Notes under the pieces: generated by a model
Seen by the model: only the letters and a program-made list of their open reading frames with translations
Told to the model about the DNA's origin: nothing
The model's database searches: none
Source: JBOHER01 sp050701115
GTDB lineage: Bacteria > Actinomycetota > Actinomycetes > Mycobacteriales > Pseudonocardiaceae
DNA length: 45,696 bases
NCBI GenBank assembly: GCA_050701115.1
Contig: JBOHER010000343.1
Location: forward strand, 1-45,696
Reading direction: 5' to 3'
Position numbers and translations under genes: made by a program
Shown: positions 7,752 to 17,240 of the stretch, in pieces
How positions within the stretch are numbered: the stretch's first letter is position 1
Layout: every line of letters begins with the position of its first letter

Positions 7752-8903
7752 GTGACGTCGAGAACCCAGTCCACATCGCCGATCGGGCACTCCTCGGACC
7801 AGGAGGCGTCGTATCCGACCACCGATGCGGACGCTCCGTCTGCGGCTATCGCCGCGACCAACGGCGGACGGTCAGTCACTCCCCGGCCGCAACCGCGCCA
7901 GCGCCCGAACTCGACGTCGGTACCGGGGGCCGCGCCGACCGCGGACCGATCGGTCGCGCTCGGCGAACTCCGCGACATCGTGGCCAAGATCGCCGCGAAC
8001 GTGGAGCGCGTGCTGGTCGGTAAGCCGGATGTCATTCGAGTCTCGCTGGTCACCTTGCTCGCCGAAGGCCACCTGCTGGTCGAAGACGTGCCCGGGGTCG
8101 GCAAGACCTCGCTGGCCAAGGCGCTGGCCCGATCGATCGACTGCAGCGTGAGCCGCATCCAGTTCACCCCCGACCTGCTCCCCAGCGACATCACCGGTGT
8201 GTCCATCTTCAACCGGCAGACCGGCGGATTCGAATTCCGCTCCGGCCCGATCTTCGCCAACATCGTGGTCGGGGACGAGATCAACCGCGCGTCGCCGAAA
8301 ACCCAGTCGGCCCTGCTGGAGTGCATGGAAGAGCGCCAGGTCACCGTGGACACCAGCACCTACCACCTCGACGAACCGTTCATGGTCATCGCGACGCAGA
8401 ACCCGATCGAGATGGAAGGCACCTACGCGCTGCCCGAGGCACAGCGCGACCGGTTCACCGCGCGCGTGTCCATCGGATATCCCGACCCCCAGGCCGAGCT
8501 GTCGATGGTGGACGAGCACGCGGGCCACGACCCGCTGGCCGACCTCACCCCGGTGTCCGACGCGACCACCGTGCACCGGATGATCGAAACCGTCCGCCGC
8601 GTCCACATGTCCCAGGATGTCCGGCGCTACGCGGTCGAGTTGTCCGCGGCCACCCGTCAGGTCTCCGAAGTTCGACTCGGCGCCTCCCCCCGGGCTACGC
8701 TGCAACTGGTTCGGTCGGCCAGGGCGCAGGCAGCACTTTCCGGACGCGAGTTCGTCGTTCCCGACGATCTGCACGCGGTAGCCATCCCGGTGCTCGCCCA
8801 CCGCCTGGTGCTCACCACCGAGGCACACGCCGCCCGCAGGTCGGCCACCGACGTGGTCCGCTCGGTTCTGCAGCGGGTGCCCGTGCCGCACGGCGCCCGA
8901 TGA
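7752..8903 (+). CDS. MoxR-family AAA+ ATPase
   Basis: This encodes 383 residues from GTG 7752, with AGGAGG (7742-7747) upstream; an in-frame start at 7665 has no such site. The first 60 or so residues are Ser/Thr/Pro-rich and look disordered. The AAA+ core follows: Walker A GVGKTS (115-120), Walker B VVGDEIN (172-178), sensor region ATQNPIEMEGTY and the C-terminal lid. MoxR ATPases act as chaperones that mature or activate partner complexes. The next two genes (DUF58, transglutaminase) are the conserved partners of this operon type, whose role in actinobacteria is not settled; a cell-envelope function is suspected. Confidence 0.95.
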   Translation: MTSRTQSTSPIGHSSDQEASYPTTDADAPSAAIAATNGGRSVTPRPQPRQRPNSTSVPGAAPTADRSVALGELRDIVAKIAANVERVLVGKPDVIRVSLVTLLAEGHLLVEDVPGVGKTSLAKALARSIDCSVSRIQFTPDLLPSDITGVSIFNRQTGGFEFRSGPIFANIVVGDEINRASPKTQSALLECMEERQVTVDTSTYHLDEPFMVIATQNPIEMEGTYALPEAQRDRFTARVSIGYPDPQAELSMVDEHAGHDPLADLTPVSDATTVHRMIETVRRVHMSQDVRRYAVELSAATRQVSEVRLGASPRATLQLVRSARAQAALSGREFVVPDDLHAVAIPVLAHRLVLTTEAHAARRSATDVVRSVLQRVPVPHGAR

Positions 8904-8916
8904 GAGCCAGTGCCCG

Positions 8917-10185
8917 ATGAGCGCGCTGTCCGGCCTGACCACTCGGGGTCGCTGCCTGCTGGCAGCGGGAGTCGCGGCCGCGGTCTGCTCGTGGGCACTC
9001 AACGAGCGAGATCTTTTGCGGGTGGCGATGTTCGTGGTCGCGCTGCCGCTGCTCGTGGTGGTCTACCTGTCCCTGTCCAAGGTGCGCATCGGCGCGGCCC
9101 GCCAGTTGCTGCCCGACCGCGTCGCGGCGGGCTCGGAAAGTCAGGCGCAACTCGAGTTGTGGCGTACCGGCCACCTGCCCGCAGGCGAGGTGCTGCTGGA
9201 AGACGGTGTCGCCTACGCACTTGGCGCACGCCCGCGCTTCTTGGTGGAGCGGCTCCCGCATGACCGGAGGGTTCGCCTCCGCTATCCACTGCGGCCGGTG
9301 CTGCGCGGGATCCAGCAGATCGGTCCGCTGCGGGCCACCATTACCGACCCCTTCGGGCTCTGCGAGTTCGACCGCGAACTGATCGGCCACTCGACGCTGA
9401 TCGTGGTCCCGCGCACGGCGGAACTGACCGGACTGCCCGCAGGGTCGGGCACCGGCGTCGCCGAGGACGGAACCATTCACCGCAGCGCGGGGCAGGGCGA
9501 TCCCGACGCGATGGTCCGCCAGTACCGGCACGGCGATGACCTGCGGATGGTGCACTGGCGATCGACCGCGCGGCGGGACGAGATCATGGTGCGGCTCGAG
9601 CAGAAGCCCCGGCACGGCGGGACCACAGTGCTGCTGGATCACCGCGCGGCAGCGCACCACGGCACTGGTCCGTCCGCGAGCCTGGAGTGGGCGGTGTCCT
9701 TCGCCGCCAGCGCCTGCCTGCACCTGCGCCGGGCAGGCCAGGCCGTCCGGCTGGTCACCGAACACGGCAAAGCGCTCGCCGAGATCCCCGCGGACAGCGG
9801 ACCCGGCATGGATCCGCTCGTGCTCGACGCGCTCGCCGTCCTGCAGCCCGCCCACCAGCGGGACATCACCATGGGACACGACCCTGCCGCTGGCCAAGAA
9901 CTCATCGCCGTGCTGGGCAGCGTCAGCACCGAGGCGGTGCACGAACTGTGCGGACGCCGGTCACGTAGCACCAGGAGCCTGGCCGTGCTGCTGGACACCG
10001 CGGCGTGGTCCGACGAGGTCACCGCATCGACCCAGCGCGCCGTCGCGGTGGAAACGGCGGCCGGTCTGTTGCGCGGGGCCGGCTGGGGCACCGTCATCGT
10101 GCGCCCGAATACCTCGATGGCAGGGGCCTGGTCGGAGCTGTGCCGGGCGACCGGGCGGCGCCCTCGCTTGGCAGGCATGCCGTGA
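8917..10185 (+). CDS. DUF58 (VWA-like) membrane protein of the MoxR operon
   Basis: This encodes 422 residues, beginning 13 bases after moxR. The N-terminus has two close hydrophobic segments (about 13-27 and 33-52), which should anchor it with most of the protein in the cytoplasm. The DUF58 signature is the stretch RQYRHGDDLRMVHWRSTARR at about residues 198-217. DUF58 proteins relate to von Willebrand A domains and probably bind the MoxR ATPase. Its stop is overlapped by the transglutaminase start (GTGA at 10182-10185). Confidence 0.92.
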   Translation: MSALSGLTTRGRCLLAAGVAAAVCSWALNERDLLRVAMFVVALPLLVVVYLSLSKVRIGAARQLLPDRVAAGSESQAQLELWRTGHLPAGEVLLEDGVAYALGARPRFLVERLPHDRRVRLRYPLRPVLRGIQQIGPLRATITDPFGLCEFDRELIGHSTLIVVPRTAELTGLPAGSGTGVAEDGTIHRSAGQGDPDAMVRQYRHGDDLRMVHWRSTARRDEIMVRLEQKPRHGGTTVLLDHRAAAHHGTGPSASLEWAVSFAASACLHLRRAGQAVRLVTEHGKALAEIPADSGPGMDPLVLDALAVLQPAHQRDITMGHDPAAGQELIAVLGSVSTEAVHELCGRRSRSTRSLAVLLDTAAWSDEVTASTQRAVAVETAAGLLRGAGWGTVIVRPNTSMAGAWSELCRATGRRPRLAGMP

Positions 10186-12659
10186 GCGACCACGAGCTCC
10201 CCGGCTCAGGCAGGATGTCGGCCCCGGTTGACTGGCAGGGCTCGATCCTGACCCCGGCCACCGCGGCGTTCGCCACGATCTGCGCGTCCAGCGCTTTGAC
10301 CGGCGTCATCGCGGGGTGGGCCTGGTTGAGCTACGTCGTGGTCGCGGTCGTTCTCATCACCTGCACCGGGCTGGGCCTGCGGGCGGTGGCCGCACCCGCC
10401 ATCGCCGTCGGGCTCGCTCAGCTCGCCGTGCTGCTCCTCCTGGTCACCGGGATGTTCACCAGCAGCGGCATTCTCGCGATCATTCCCGGCCCTGCCGCCT
10501 TCACCGAGCTGGGCGAGGTGCTCGCCGCATCGGGGCGAGAAGTTCAGACCAGCGTGCCGCCGGTCGAGTCGAACGTCCCGATTCTCTGTCTGGTCACCAT
10601 CGCGATAGGCATGGTCGCGGTCCTGGTGGATACGCTGGCGGTCGCCGCGGCGGCGCCGGCAGCCACCGGCCTCGTGCTGCTGTGTCTCTACGCGGTACCC
10701 GCGTCGCTGGCCGACGAGATGCTGCCGTGGTGGACCTTCGTGCTCGGAGCGGGTGCCTTCGCCATTTTGATCACCGTGGACGGCAACCATCGCCATCGGC
10801 TCTGGCGGGGCAGCCCGGCGCCCGACGCGGGCCGGTTCAGCGACGCCGCCGCGACACCCGCGGCCGTGGTCGCGATCGCGGTGACGCTCGGTCTGCTGGC
10901 CGGCTCCACCGTCACCGCGATCGGCACGGTCGGCCAACTCCCCGGCACCGGCTCGGGTGGCGGCGGGGCGTTCACCGGCGGGCTCGGCGTGAAGCCGTTC
11001 ACCTCGCTGCGGGGAATGCTCAACCGCGACAACAACAGCGAGATGTTCCGGGTGACCGGCCTCGGCCAGGAAAGGCGCCTGCTGCGTGCCTTCACGCTGG
11101 ACACCTATCGGCCCAACGAAGGCTGGAGCCTGGCCAACCCGAACTCCATGCCCGCGGGTGTCCCTGCGGGCGGGCAACTGCCAGTCGCGTCGTGGGACGC
11201 GGGCGACAAAGCCCGTGATGTGCGCATCACGCCGATCCGCTGGCGAGACGTGTGGCTGCCGCTCTACGGATCGCCGCGCGAGATCACCGGCATCAACGAT
11301 CAGTGGTTCTACGACCCGGCAAGCGGCACGGCGTTCAGTGAGAGCAGGCAACGCCCGCCCGCCTACACCGTGACCACCACGTTCGCCGAGCCCGGCGAGG
11401 ACGAACTCCGCGCCGCGCGGGTCGACGCCGCCGAGGTGCCGCCGGTATACACCACGATCGACCAGATCGACCCCAGGGTCGTAGACCTCACCAACCGGAT
11501 CACCGAGGGCGAACAGACCGCCTTCGACAAGGCGACGGCTATCTGGCGCTTCTTCACCGCCGACAACCGGTTCACCTACGACACCACCACCGCGGCCCGG
11601 TCGGACAACGACGCTCTCGCCGACTTCCTGCTCAACGGCAGGCGGGGCTTCTGCGAACAGTTCGCGTCCTCTATGGCGGTCATGCTGCGAACCCAGGGCC
11701 TGCCCGCCAGGGTGGCCATCGGATTCACCTCGGGGGTGTTGACCAAGGGATACCGCTCGATCACCGCGCGGAACGCGCACGCCTGGGTCGAGGTCTACTT
11801 CGGCGCCGAACACGGGTGGGTGGTGTTCGATCCCACCCCGCTGGACAACGGCCAAGCCACCGTGCCGCCCTACCTGGAGCCGGAAACCCAGCAACGGTCC
11901 GAGGACACCAGCGCCGAGGATGAGCGAACGCCCCGCGCCGGAGAGGACCCGACGGACCCCGCGGACGCCGCGGCGGACCCGAGCGACGCTACCGGTTCGG
12001 CCGAAGGCTCCGGCCTCTCCCAAGCCCCGGCCTTGGCCCGCTGGTTGACGCTGGTCATCCTGCTGCTGACGGTGGCGCTCACCGCGGCGGCCAGGCACGC
12101 CACCAGACGTGCCGGCCTGCTGCGCAGCGGAGTGGTGCGCGACGAGGACCGGAAGAAGATCTCGCTGGCCAGCCGCTGGCTACCGGTGGCTGCCGTGGGC
12201 GGCTGGGTGCTTTCCCTCGGCCTGCTCGGCTGGATGGTGTCCTGGTTGCTGGGGATCGCCCTGCTGCTCATCTCGGGCGCTCTGCTCGCTCCCGCGCTGC
12301 TGCGGGAGCTCAGCCGCGGCCGCAGGCTGCACGAGATCACCATAAGCGAGCGGACCGCCCCGCAGGCGGCCTGGCACGAACTACTGGACGAGTGCGCCGA
12401 CCGCGGGGCCCCCATACGCGAGGCCGACACCGTGCGCGAGACCGCACGACGGATGGCCACCGATCACCGGCTCGACGACGAGGGCAAGCAGCACCTGGGC
12501 ACGGTGGTGGGAGTCATGGAGCGCTCGTGGTACGGAACAGACGGCACGGTCGAGCCGGAGTTCGCGGCCGCCTTCGAGGAAGTGCGCAAGAACTTGCACC
12601 GCAACGCCCCGCTGGGCTGGCGGAACAAGGTGCTACCGCGCTCGGTTCTCAAGCGATAG
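10182..12659 (+). CDS. TgpA-like membrane transglutaminase (DUF3488-transglutaminase-DUF4129)
   Basis: This encodes 825 residues from GTG 10182, which overlaps the DUF58 stop by four bases; ATG 10215 is an alternative. An N-terminal block of membrane helices (about 20-250) is followed by an extracytoplasmic transglutaminase-like domain, an acidic Thr/Asp/Ala linker, one more pair of membrane helices (about 625-710) and a DUF4129-like cytoplasmic tail. The catalytic triad is visible: Cys491 in GFCEQFASS, His533 in NAHAWVEVYF and Asp550 in VFDPTP. Proteins of this build accompany MoxR and DUF58; TgpA of Pseudomonas is a periplasmic transglutaminase needed for growth. The substrate here is unknown. 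Confidence 0.93.
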   Translation: MSDHELPGSGRMSAPVDWQGSILTPATAAFATICASSALTGVIAGWAWLSYVVVAVVLITCTGLGLRAVAAPAIAVGLAQLAVLLLLVTGMFTSSGILAIIPGPAAFTELGEVLAASGREVQTSVPPVESNVPILCLVTIAIGMVAVLVDTLAVAAAAPAATGLVLLCLYAVPASLADEMLPWWTFVLGAGAFAILITVDGNHRHRLWRGSPAPDAGRFSDAAATPAAVVAIAVTLGLLAGSTVTAIGTVGQLPGTGSGGGGAFTGGLGVKPFTSLRGMLNRDNNSEMFRVTGLGQERRLLRAFTLDTYRPNEGWSLANPNSMPAGVPAGGQLPVASWDAGDKARDVRITPIRWRDVWLPLYGSPREITGINDQWFYDPASGTAFSESRQRPPAYTVTTTFAEPGEDELRAARVDAAEVPPVYTTIDQIDPRVVDLTNRITEGEQTAFDKATAIWRFFTADNRFTYDTTTAARSDNDALADFLLNGRRGFCEQFASSMAVMLRTQGLPARVAIGFTSGVLTKGYRSITARNAHAWVEVYFGAEHGWVVFDPTPLDNGQATVPPYLEPETQQRSEDTSAEDERTPRAGEDPTDPADAAADPSDATGSAEGSGLSQAPALARWLTLVILLLTVALTAAARHATRRAGLLRSGVVRDEDRKKISLASRWLPVAAVGGWVLSLGLLGWMVSWLLGIALLLISGALLAPALLRELSRGRRLHEITISERTAPQAAWHELLDECADRGAPIREADTVRETARRMATDHRLDDEGKQHLGTVVGVMERSWYGTDGTVEPEFAAAFEEVRKNLHRNAPLGWRNKVLPRSVLKR

Positions 12660-12680
12660 TGCGGCAGAGCGGCGCCCGCC

Positions 12681-13076
12681 CTACTGCTCGTCGAAGCGGT
12701 GGCGGAAGCGCTCTTCCATCCGCTGGGTGAATGAGCTGCGCCGGGACTGCTTGTCCGGCACGTCGCCCTTGCCCTTGCCGTCCTCGCCATCGGACGGCTC
12801 GCGCAATGAGGTGAGCGCCAGCAGCACGCCGAAGAACATCACCAGGAACCCGAGCACGCTGACAAACGGAATCTCCGCGATGCGCAGCGGAAGGATCACG
12901 CCGAGCGGGAGCAGCGCGATACCGACCACGAACAGCGCGATGCCTTGGATGCGCTTGCGGCGAGATGGCTTGCCGAGGCGCCTCCCCCGCACGCTCGACG
13001 CGAACTTGGGATCCTCGGCGTAGAGCGCCTGCTCGATCTGGTCGAGCAGCCGTTTCTCATGCTCGGAGAGTGGCAT
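12681..13076 (-). CDS. DUF3040 membrane protein
   Basis: This encodes 131 residues with a strong ribosome site (GGAGGAGG) before ATG 13076. It opens with the DUF3040 signature PLSEHEKRLLDQIEQAL, has two membrane segments (about 46-62 and 70-88) and ends in a charged, probably cytoplasmic tail (SFTQRMEERFRHRFDEQ). DUF3040 is an actinobacterial family of unknown function, common near division genes and dinB. It converges with the transglutaminase gene. Confidence 0.9.
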   Translation of the reverse strand: MPLSEHEKRLLDQIEQALYAEDPKFASSVRGRRLGKPSRRKRIQGIALFVVGIALLPLGVILPLRIAEIPFVSVLGFLVMFFGVLLALTSLREPSDGEDGKGKGDVPDKQSRRSSFTQRMEERFRHRFDEQ

Positions 13077-13253
13077 CGTCCCTCCTCCTCCGGCAGCATC
13101 TCGCGGGCGCAGTGCCGCGCAACTCGTGGATCCAATACTCGCGCCCCGAATTTCGGAGCGTCTGCCTCAAGGATACGAGTACTGCGCACCCAGGACTACC
13201 CGATCTCATAACTCTTATCCGTCACAGCGCACACCGGGGCGGGCGCGGATTAC

Positions 13254-14522
13254 TCAACTCGGCTTCTCTGTTCCCTCTGACGGTAGCAGCGAGGCGGGCC
13301 GGACTGCCTCCGCACCGAACTTGATCCGCGCGTTATCGGCCGCGACCTCGGCATCCCGCCACCGAGGTTCGCCGCCGTCCAGCCGCAACTGCTCACCCGC
13401 CGCACCATCGGTCAAGCCGTCGATCCGTACCCCTATCAGGCGAATCTTGGTGGACGGCGTGATGTTCCCGGTGAACAGCGCCAGGGCATGGGCGTGGATC
13501 TCGCGGGCCACGTCGGTGGCCGCGGACAACGACCGGGAACGGGTAATGGTGGTGAAGTCGGCGAATCGCACCTTGATCGTCACGGTCCTGCCGCGCAAGC
13601 CCTTCTCGCGCAGGCCCGCCGCCACCCGGCCGGACAACCTCAGCAATTCGCGACCGAGCAATACGAGATCATCCTGATCGGTGTCGAACGTGTGTTCCGC
13701 GCCAAGGGACTTGTCCGCGGCGTCGGCCACCACCACCCTCGGGTCGTCGCCGTTGGCGAGGGCATGCAGGTGCTCGCCGAGGGCGGCGCCCACCGCGCGC
13801 TTGAGCCGGGGCAACGGAGCGTGCGCGACATCGGCGATGGTGTCCAGTCCCAACCGGGCCAGGACCCCCGCGGTGCGCTCGCCGACGCCCCACAGCGCCG
13901 ATGCGGGTAGCGGGTGCAGGAAATCGAGCATCTCGGCATGCGGCACCACGATCATGCCGTCCGGTTTGGCCATGCCGGAAGCGAGCTTGGCGACGAACTT
14001 GACCGGTGCCACTCCGACCGAGCAGGTGATGCCGTGTTCGGCCGCCACCCGAGCGCGGATGGCCGCACCAATCCCGGCCGGAGTGCTGTTCAGCCGCCGC
14101 AACGTCCCGCTCACGTCCAGAAACGCCTCGTCGAGGCTGAGCGGCTCCACCAAGGGCGTCACGTCGCGGAAGATCGCCATGACCCCTCGGGACACCTGGC
14201 TGTAGAGCCCGCGGGTCGGCGGCAGGTACACCGCATGGGGACACAACCTGCGAGCCGCCGGGACCGGCATGGCCGCCCGCACGCCGTACTCGCGTGCGGG
14301 GTAATTGGCCGACAGCACGACCGAGCGCGGCCCAGCCGCGGCCACGACCACGGGACGGTCGGCCAGTTCCGGCCGGGTGCGCAGTTCCACAGCGGCGAAG
14401 AAAGCGTCCATGTCGATGTGCACCATCCCGCAGCCGGAATCATCCGGCCAGGAGTCCGGCAGCGCACCCTCATCGACCCGGAAAGGCCGCAATCGGTCGG
14501 GCAGATCGGCATTGCGTCCCAT
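13254..14522 (-). CDS. dinB: DNA polymerase IV (Y family, DinB)
   Basis: This encodes 422 residues. It is an error-prone translesion polymerase. The palm motifs are complete: HIDMDAFFAAVE with metal ligand D37, and SLDEAF with D131 and E132. Helix-hairpin-helix region LWGVGERTAGVLARLG and the little-finger domain follow. There is no clear C-terminal beta-clamp motif; it ends PASLLPSEGTEKPS. It may lack clamp binding, as described for one mycobacterial DinB. No SOS box was recognised upstream. The methyltransferase stop lies 18 bases before the start, so the two are likely co-transcribed. Confidence 0.95.
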   Translation of the reverse strand: MGRNADLPDRLRPFRVDEGALPDSWPDDSGCGMVHIDMDAFFAAVELRTRPELADRPVVVAAAGPRSVVLSANYPAREYGVRAAMPVPAARRLCPHAVYLPPTRGLYSQVSRGVMAIFRDVTPLVEPLSLDEAFLDVSGTLRRLNSTPAGIGAAIRARVAAEHGITCSVGVAPVKFVAKLASGMAKPDGMIVVPHAEMLDFLHPLPASALWGVGERTAGVLARLGLDTIADVAHAPLPRLKRAVGAALGEHLHALANGDDPRVVVADAADKSLGAEHTFDTDQDDLVLLGRELLRLSGRVAAGLREKGLRGRTVTIKVRFADFTTITRSRSLSAATDVAREIHAHALALFTGNITPSTKIRLIGVRIDGLTDGAAGEQLRLDGGEPRWRDAEVAADNARIKFGAEAVRPASLLPSEGTEKPS

Positions 14523-14540
14523 CGCGCGGCACCCCGCTCA

Positions 14541-15272
14541 CTAGCCTGCTCGTCGTGCCAGCGCGTGCAACCGGCTCGCGATGTCACGCAAGGGCGGGAT
14601 CTGCGCCGCTTCCAGCTCGAAATCCGCCAGGTCTGTGTCGCCGGTGTCGGGTACCGAATCGACCACCACCCCGTCGCCCTGCAGCACGGCGATGTCCAGA
14701 CCGGCGGCAGCGAGCATCCGCTGCAGCCCCGCGCTGTCGAAGCGGCGCAGCAGTGGGTCTCCGTCGTCCGGCAAGATCCCGTTCGGGTCGGCGAGCAGCT
14801 GGCGCGCCTCGTCGAACTTGCCCGCCAGCGCCCGGTGCAACACCGCGGCATGGCGGTTGGCGACGAGCACCGAGACCGCGCCGTCAGCGGAGAGGGTCGC
14901 GGCGATCGCGGCGATCACGGCCGCGGGATCGTCGACCACTTCGAGCAGCCCGTGCGCCAGCACCAGGTCGGCGGAACCGGGCGCCACCCGGTCCAGCAGC
15001 GCATCGGTGTCGTCGGCGACCACCGTGATCCGATCCGATACGCCCTCTTCCTCAGCCCTGCGGTGCAGGGTGGCCAGCGCGTTGGGATTCGGTTCGACCA
15101 CCGTCACCTCGCAGCCTTCCGCGGCCAGCGGCACCGCCCACACCCCGCTGCCGCCGCCGACGTCGATGACGCGCGGGTGCACACTGCCTCGTTCCCGGGC
15201 GGCCACCAGTTCGGCTTCCAGCACTCGACGCACCGTTGACGATCCACGCACCGCTGCGATGTCCTTTCGCAT
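14541..15272 (-). CDS. Class I SAM-dependent methyltransferase, function unknown
   Basis: This encodes 243 residues. ATG 15272 is chosen because a -10 hexamer (TAGGGT) sits six bases before it. The Rossmann methyltransferase motifs are VIDVGGGSGVWAVPLA (motif I, about 35-50), VTVVEPNPNAL (acidic post-I) and SADLVLAHGLLEVVDDP. The C-terminal third has no recognised substrate domain. It resembles small actinobacterial methyltransferases of the UbiE/SmtA type found beside dinB; the substrate cannot be told. Confidence 0.85.
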   Translation of the reverse strand: MRKDIAAVRGSSTVRRVLEAELVAARERGSVHPRVIDVGGGSGVWAVPLAAEGCEVTVVEPNPNALATLHRRAEEEGVSDRITVVADDTDALLDRVAPGSADLVLAHGLLEVVDDPAAVIAAIAATLSADGAVSVLVANRHAAVLHRALAGKFDEARQLLADPNGILPDDGDPLLRRFDSAGLQRMLAAAGLDIAVLQGDGVVVDSVPDTGDTDLADFELEAAQIPPLRDIASRLHALARRAG

Positions 15273-15278
15273 GGGCAC

Positions 15279-15284
15279 ACCCTA
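15279..15284 (-). promoter_or_regulatory. -10 hexamer of the methyltransferase gene, leaderless type
   Basis: TAGGGT on the minus strand is followed by six bases and ATG 15272. No ribosome site lies between. It faces the parA1 promoter 86 bases away. Confidence 0.5.
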
Positions 15285-15369
15285 GTGCGGTGAGCGCAGG
15301 GCCCCGAGCACACGCCGGGTCGAGCGTCGCGCACGCCGTTACGGCAGGCGAACTCCCGCACCCGCCGGT

Positions 15370-15375
15370 TACTCT
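15370..15375 (+). promoter_or_regulatory. -10 hexamer of parA1, leaderless type
   Basis: TACTCT is followed by six bases and GTG 15382, with no ribosome site. Confidence 0.5.
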
Positions 15376-15381
15376 GCAGCG

Positions 15382-16185
15382 GTGCACACGCTCGCGGTAC
15401 TCAGCTTGAAGGGTGGCGTCGGTAAGACGACGGTCGCGTTGGGCCTTGCCTCCGCGGCACAGGCTCGCGGCCTGCGCGCCCTGGTCGCGGATCTGGATCC
15501 GCAGTGCAATGCCACCTCCGCGCTCGATCCGGCGGCATCGAGCGCCACCCTCGCCGACGTGCTCGCCGCCCCGCGGCGCTCGGTGTTGGACGCGGCGATC
15601 GCGCCGAGCGGCTGGGGTTCGGGACTGGACGTGCTGGTCGGCTCTGAGCGGGCCGGGGAGCTCAACGACCCAGACCCCGGATCCCGGCGGCTGAATCGGC
15701 TCGGCAAAGCGATTGCCGAGCTGAATCGGCTGATCGACCACGGCGAACTGCCTTACCAGCTGGTCATCCTGGACTGCCCGCCCTCGCTCGGCAGGCTCAC
15801 CCGTTCGGCGCTGGTCGCCGCACAGGGTGCGCTGATGGTGACCGAGCCGAACCTGTTCGCGGTGTCCGGTGTACAACGCGCGGCCGAGGCGGTGGACACC
15901 GAACGCAGCGACCACAATCCCACGCTGCGTCCGGCCGGTGTGGTGGTCAACCGGGTCCGGCCCCGATCCAAGGAGCACGCCTTCCGCATCGAGGAGCTAC
16001 GACTGAACTTCGGTACCCAGGTGCTCGAGCCGACCCTGCCCGATCGGACCGCCATCCAGCAGGCGCAAGGTGCCTGCGCCCCGATCCACCGGCTACGCAC
16101 GCCGGGCGCGCGCGAGGTGAGCCGGGCGTTCGACGCGCTGCTGGACAACGTGGTCAACCACGCCAACACCCCCGCCGTGCGGTAG
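15382..16185 (+). CDS. Orphan ParA-family ATPase, copy 1
   Basis: This encodes 267 residues from GTG 15382. It has the deviant Walker A of ParA/MinD ATPases (KGGVGKTT, 10-17, with signature Lys10), the switch I region DLDPQCNAT and Walker B VILDCPPSLG. ParA proteins form nucleotide-dependent dimers that position DNA or protein cargo. No ParB or parS-like repeat lies nearby, so this is not the chromosomal segregation pair. A close paralogue follows 50 bases later. The N-terminal halves are nearly identical, with about 60% identity overall by eye. Confidence 0.9.
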   Translation: MHTLAVLSLKGGVGKTTVALGLASAAQARGLRALVADLDPQCNATSALDPAASSATLADVLAAPRRSVLDAAIAPSGWGSGLDVLVGSERAGELNDPDPGSRRLNRLGKAIAELNRLIDHGELPYQLVILDCPPSLGRLTRSALVAAQGALMVTEPNLFAVSGVQRAAEAVDTERSDHNPTLRPAGVVVNRVRPRSKEHAFRIEELRLNFGTQVLEPTLPDRTAIQQAQGACAPIHRLRTPGAREVSRAFDALLDNVVNHANTPAVR

Positions 16186-16222
16186 CCCGGTTCCCTGCGG
16201 CACGTCGCGGTGCGTGTGCGGC

Positions 16223-16228
16223 TACGCT
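16223..16228 (+). promoter_or_regulatory. -10 hexamer of parA2, leaderless type
   Basis: TACGCT is followed by seven bases and GTG 16236, with no ribosome site. Its layout copies that of parA1. Confidence 0.5.
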
Positions 16229-16235
16229 GGCCGGC

Positions 16236-17186
16236 GTGCAGACTGTCGCGGTACTCAGCCTCAAGGGAGGCGTGGGGAAAACGACCGTCGCTCTCGGCCT
16301 TGCCTCGGCTGCCCTCCGCCGCGGCATCCGCGCGCTCGTGGTCGACCTCGACCCACAGTGCAATGCGACGGCCACGCTGGACCCCGACGAGACCGAGTAC
16401 ACCCTCGCCGACGTGCTCACCACGCCCCACCCACCCGTGCTGCAGGCGGCCATCGCGCCGAGTGCGTGGAGCGACCAACTCGATGTGCTCGCCGGATCAG
16501 AAGACGTCGAATCACTCAACGACCCGTCGCCGCAGGCACGCACCAGGGACAACCTAACCCGGGCTCTGTCCTGGTTGTCCGATCCGGAGAGCGCGCCGAG
16601 GTACGACCTGGTGATCTTGGACTGTCCACCGTCGCTGGGCATGCTGACCCGGTCCGCACTGCTGGCAGCCACCGGGGCGCTGCTGGTGACCGAGCCGACC
16701 ATGTACGCCGTGTCCGGGGCGCAGCGGGCCTTCGAGGCCATCGAGGAGACCCGGCTCGAGCAGAACCCGCAGCTGCGCGCGCTCGGTGTTCTGGTCAACA
16801 AGTTCCGTAACCGGTCCCACGAGCACCACTTCCGGATCGGTGAGCTGCGCGAGAGCTTCGGGCCGCTCGTCATGCCAGTTGCCCTCGCCGACCGGCTCGC
16901 CGTGCAGCAAGCCGCAGGTTCGTGCACGCCGATCCATGAGTGGCCGACTCCGGGCGGCCGGGAGATCGCACTCGGCTTCAACCTGGTGCTGGCCCGAATC
17001 CTGCGCTCGTCCCGCCGCGGCAGGCACCACCTGGACCCGCCCGCTCGCGGTCAGGACGAAGGTCCTCGCCGCGCGCAGATCAGCCCGGTGCACAGTGAAG
17101 TACGCGCCTCGGCCACCTCCTACCGGCCGCAGGCGTCCGAGCCCAGCTGGTTCACTCCCCAGGTCACAGGTCACCAGCACGACTGA
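16236..17186 (+). CDS. Orphan ParA-family ATPase, copy 2, with C-terminal extension
   Basis: This encodes 316 residues from GTG 16236. Walker A KGGVGKTT (10-17), DLDPQCNAT and VILDCPPSLG match copy 1. It differs by a tail of about 55 residues after the ATPase core, rich in Arg, His, Pro and Ser (RRGRHHLDPPARG onward), that looks disordered. Tandem duplication followed by tail divergence suggests two ATPases with related but distinct partners, or heterodimers. Each copy appears to have its own promoter, so they can be expressed separately. Function is unknown. Confidence 0.9.
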   Translation: MQTVAVLSLKGGVGKTTVALGLASAALRRGIRALVVDLDPQCNATATLDPDETEYTLADVLTTPHPPVLQAAIAPSAWSDQLDVLAGSEDVESLNDPSPQARTRDNLTRALSWLSDPESAPRYDLVILDCPPSLGMLTRSALLAATGALLVTEPTMYAVSGAQRAFEAIEETRLEQNPQLRALGVLVNKFRNRSHEHHFRIGELRESFGPLVMPVALADRLAVQQAAGSCTPIHEWPTPGGREIALGFNLVLARILRSSRRGRHHLDPPARGQDEGPRRAQISPVHSEVRASATSYRPQASEPSWFTPQVTGHQHD

Positions 17187-17240
17187 GCTAACTGCCCGCA
17201 CGGCGCGCTGATCCGGTACGGGAGATAGCGCGAGTTTTGA

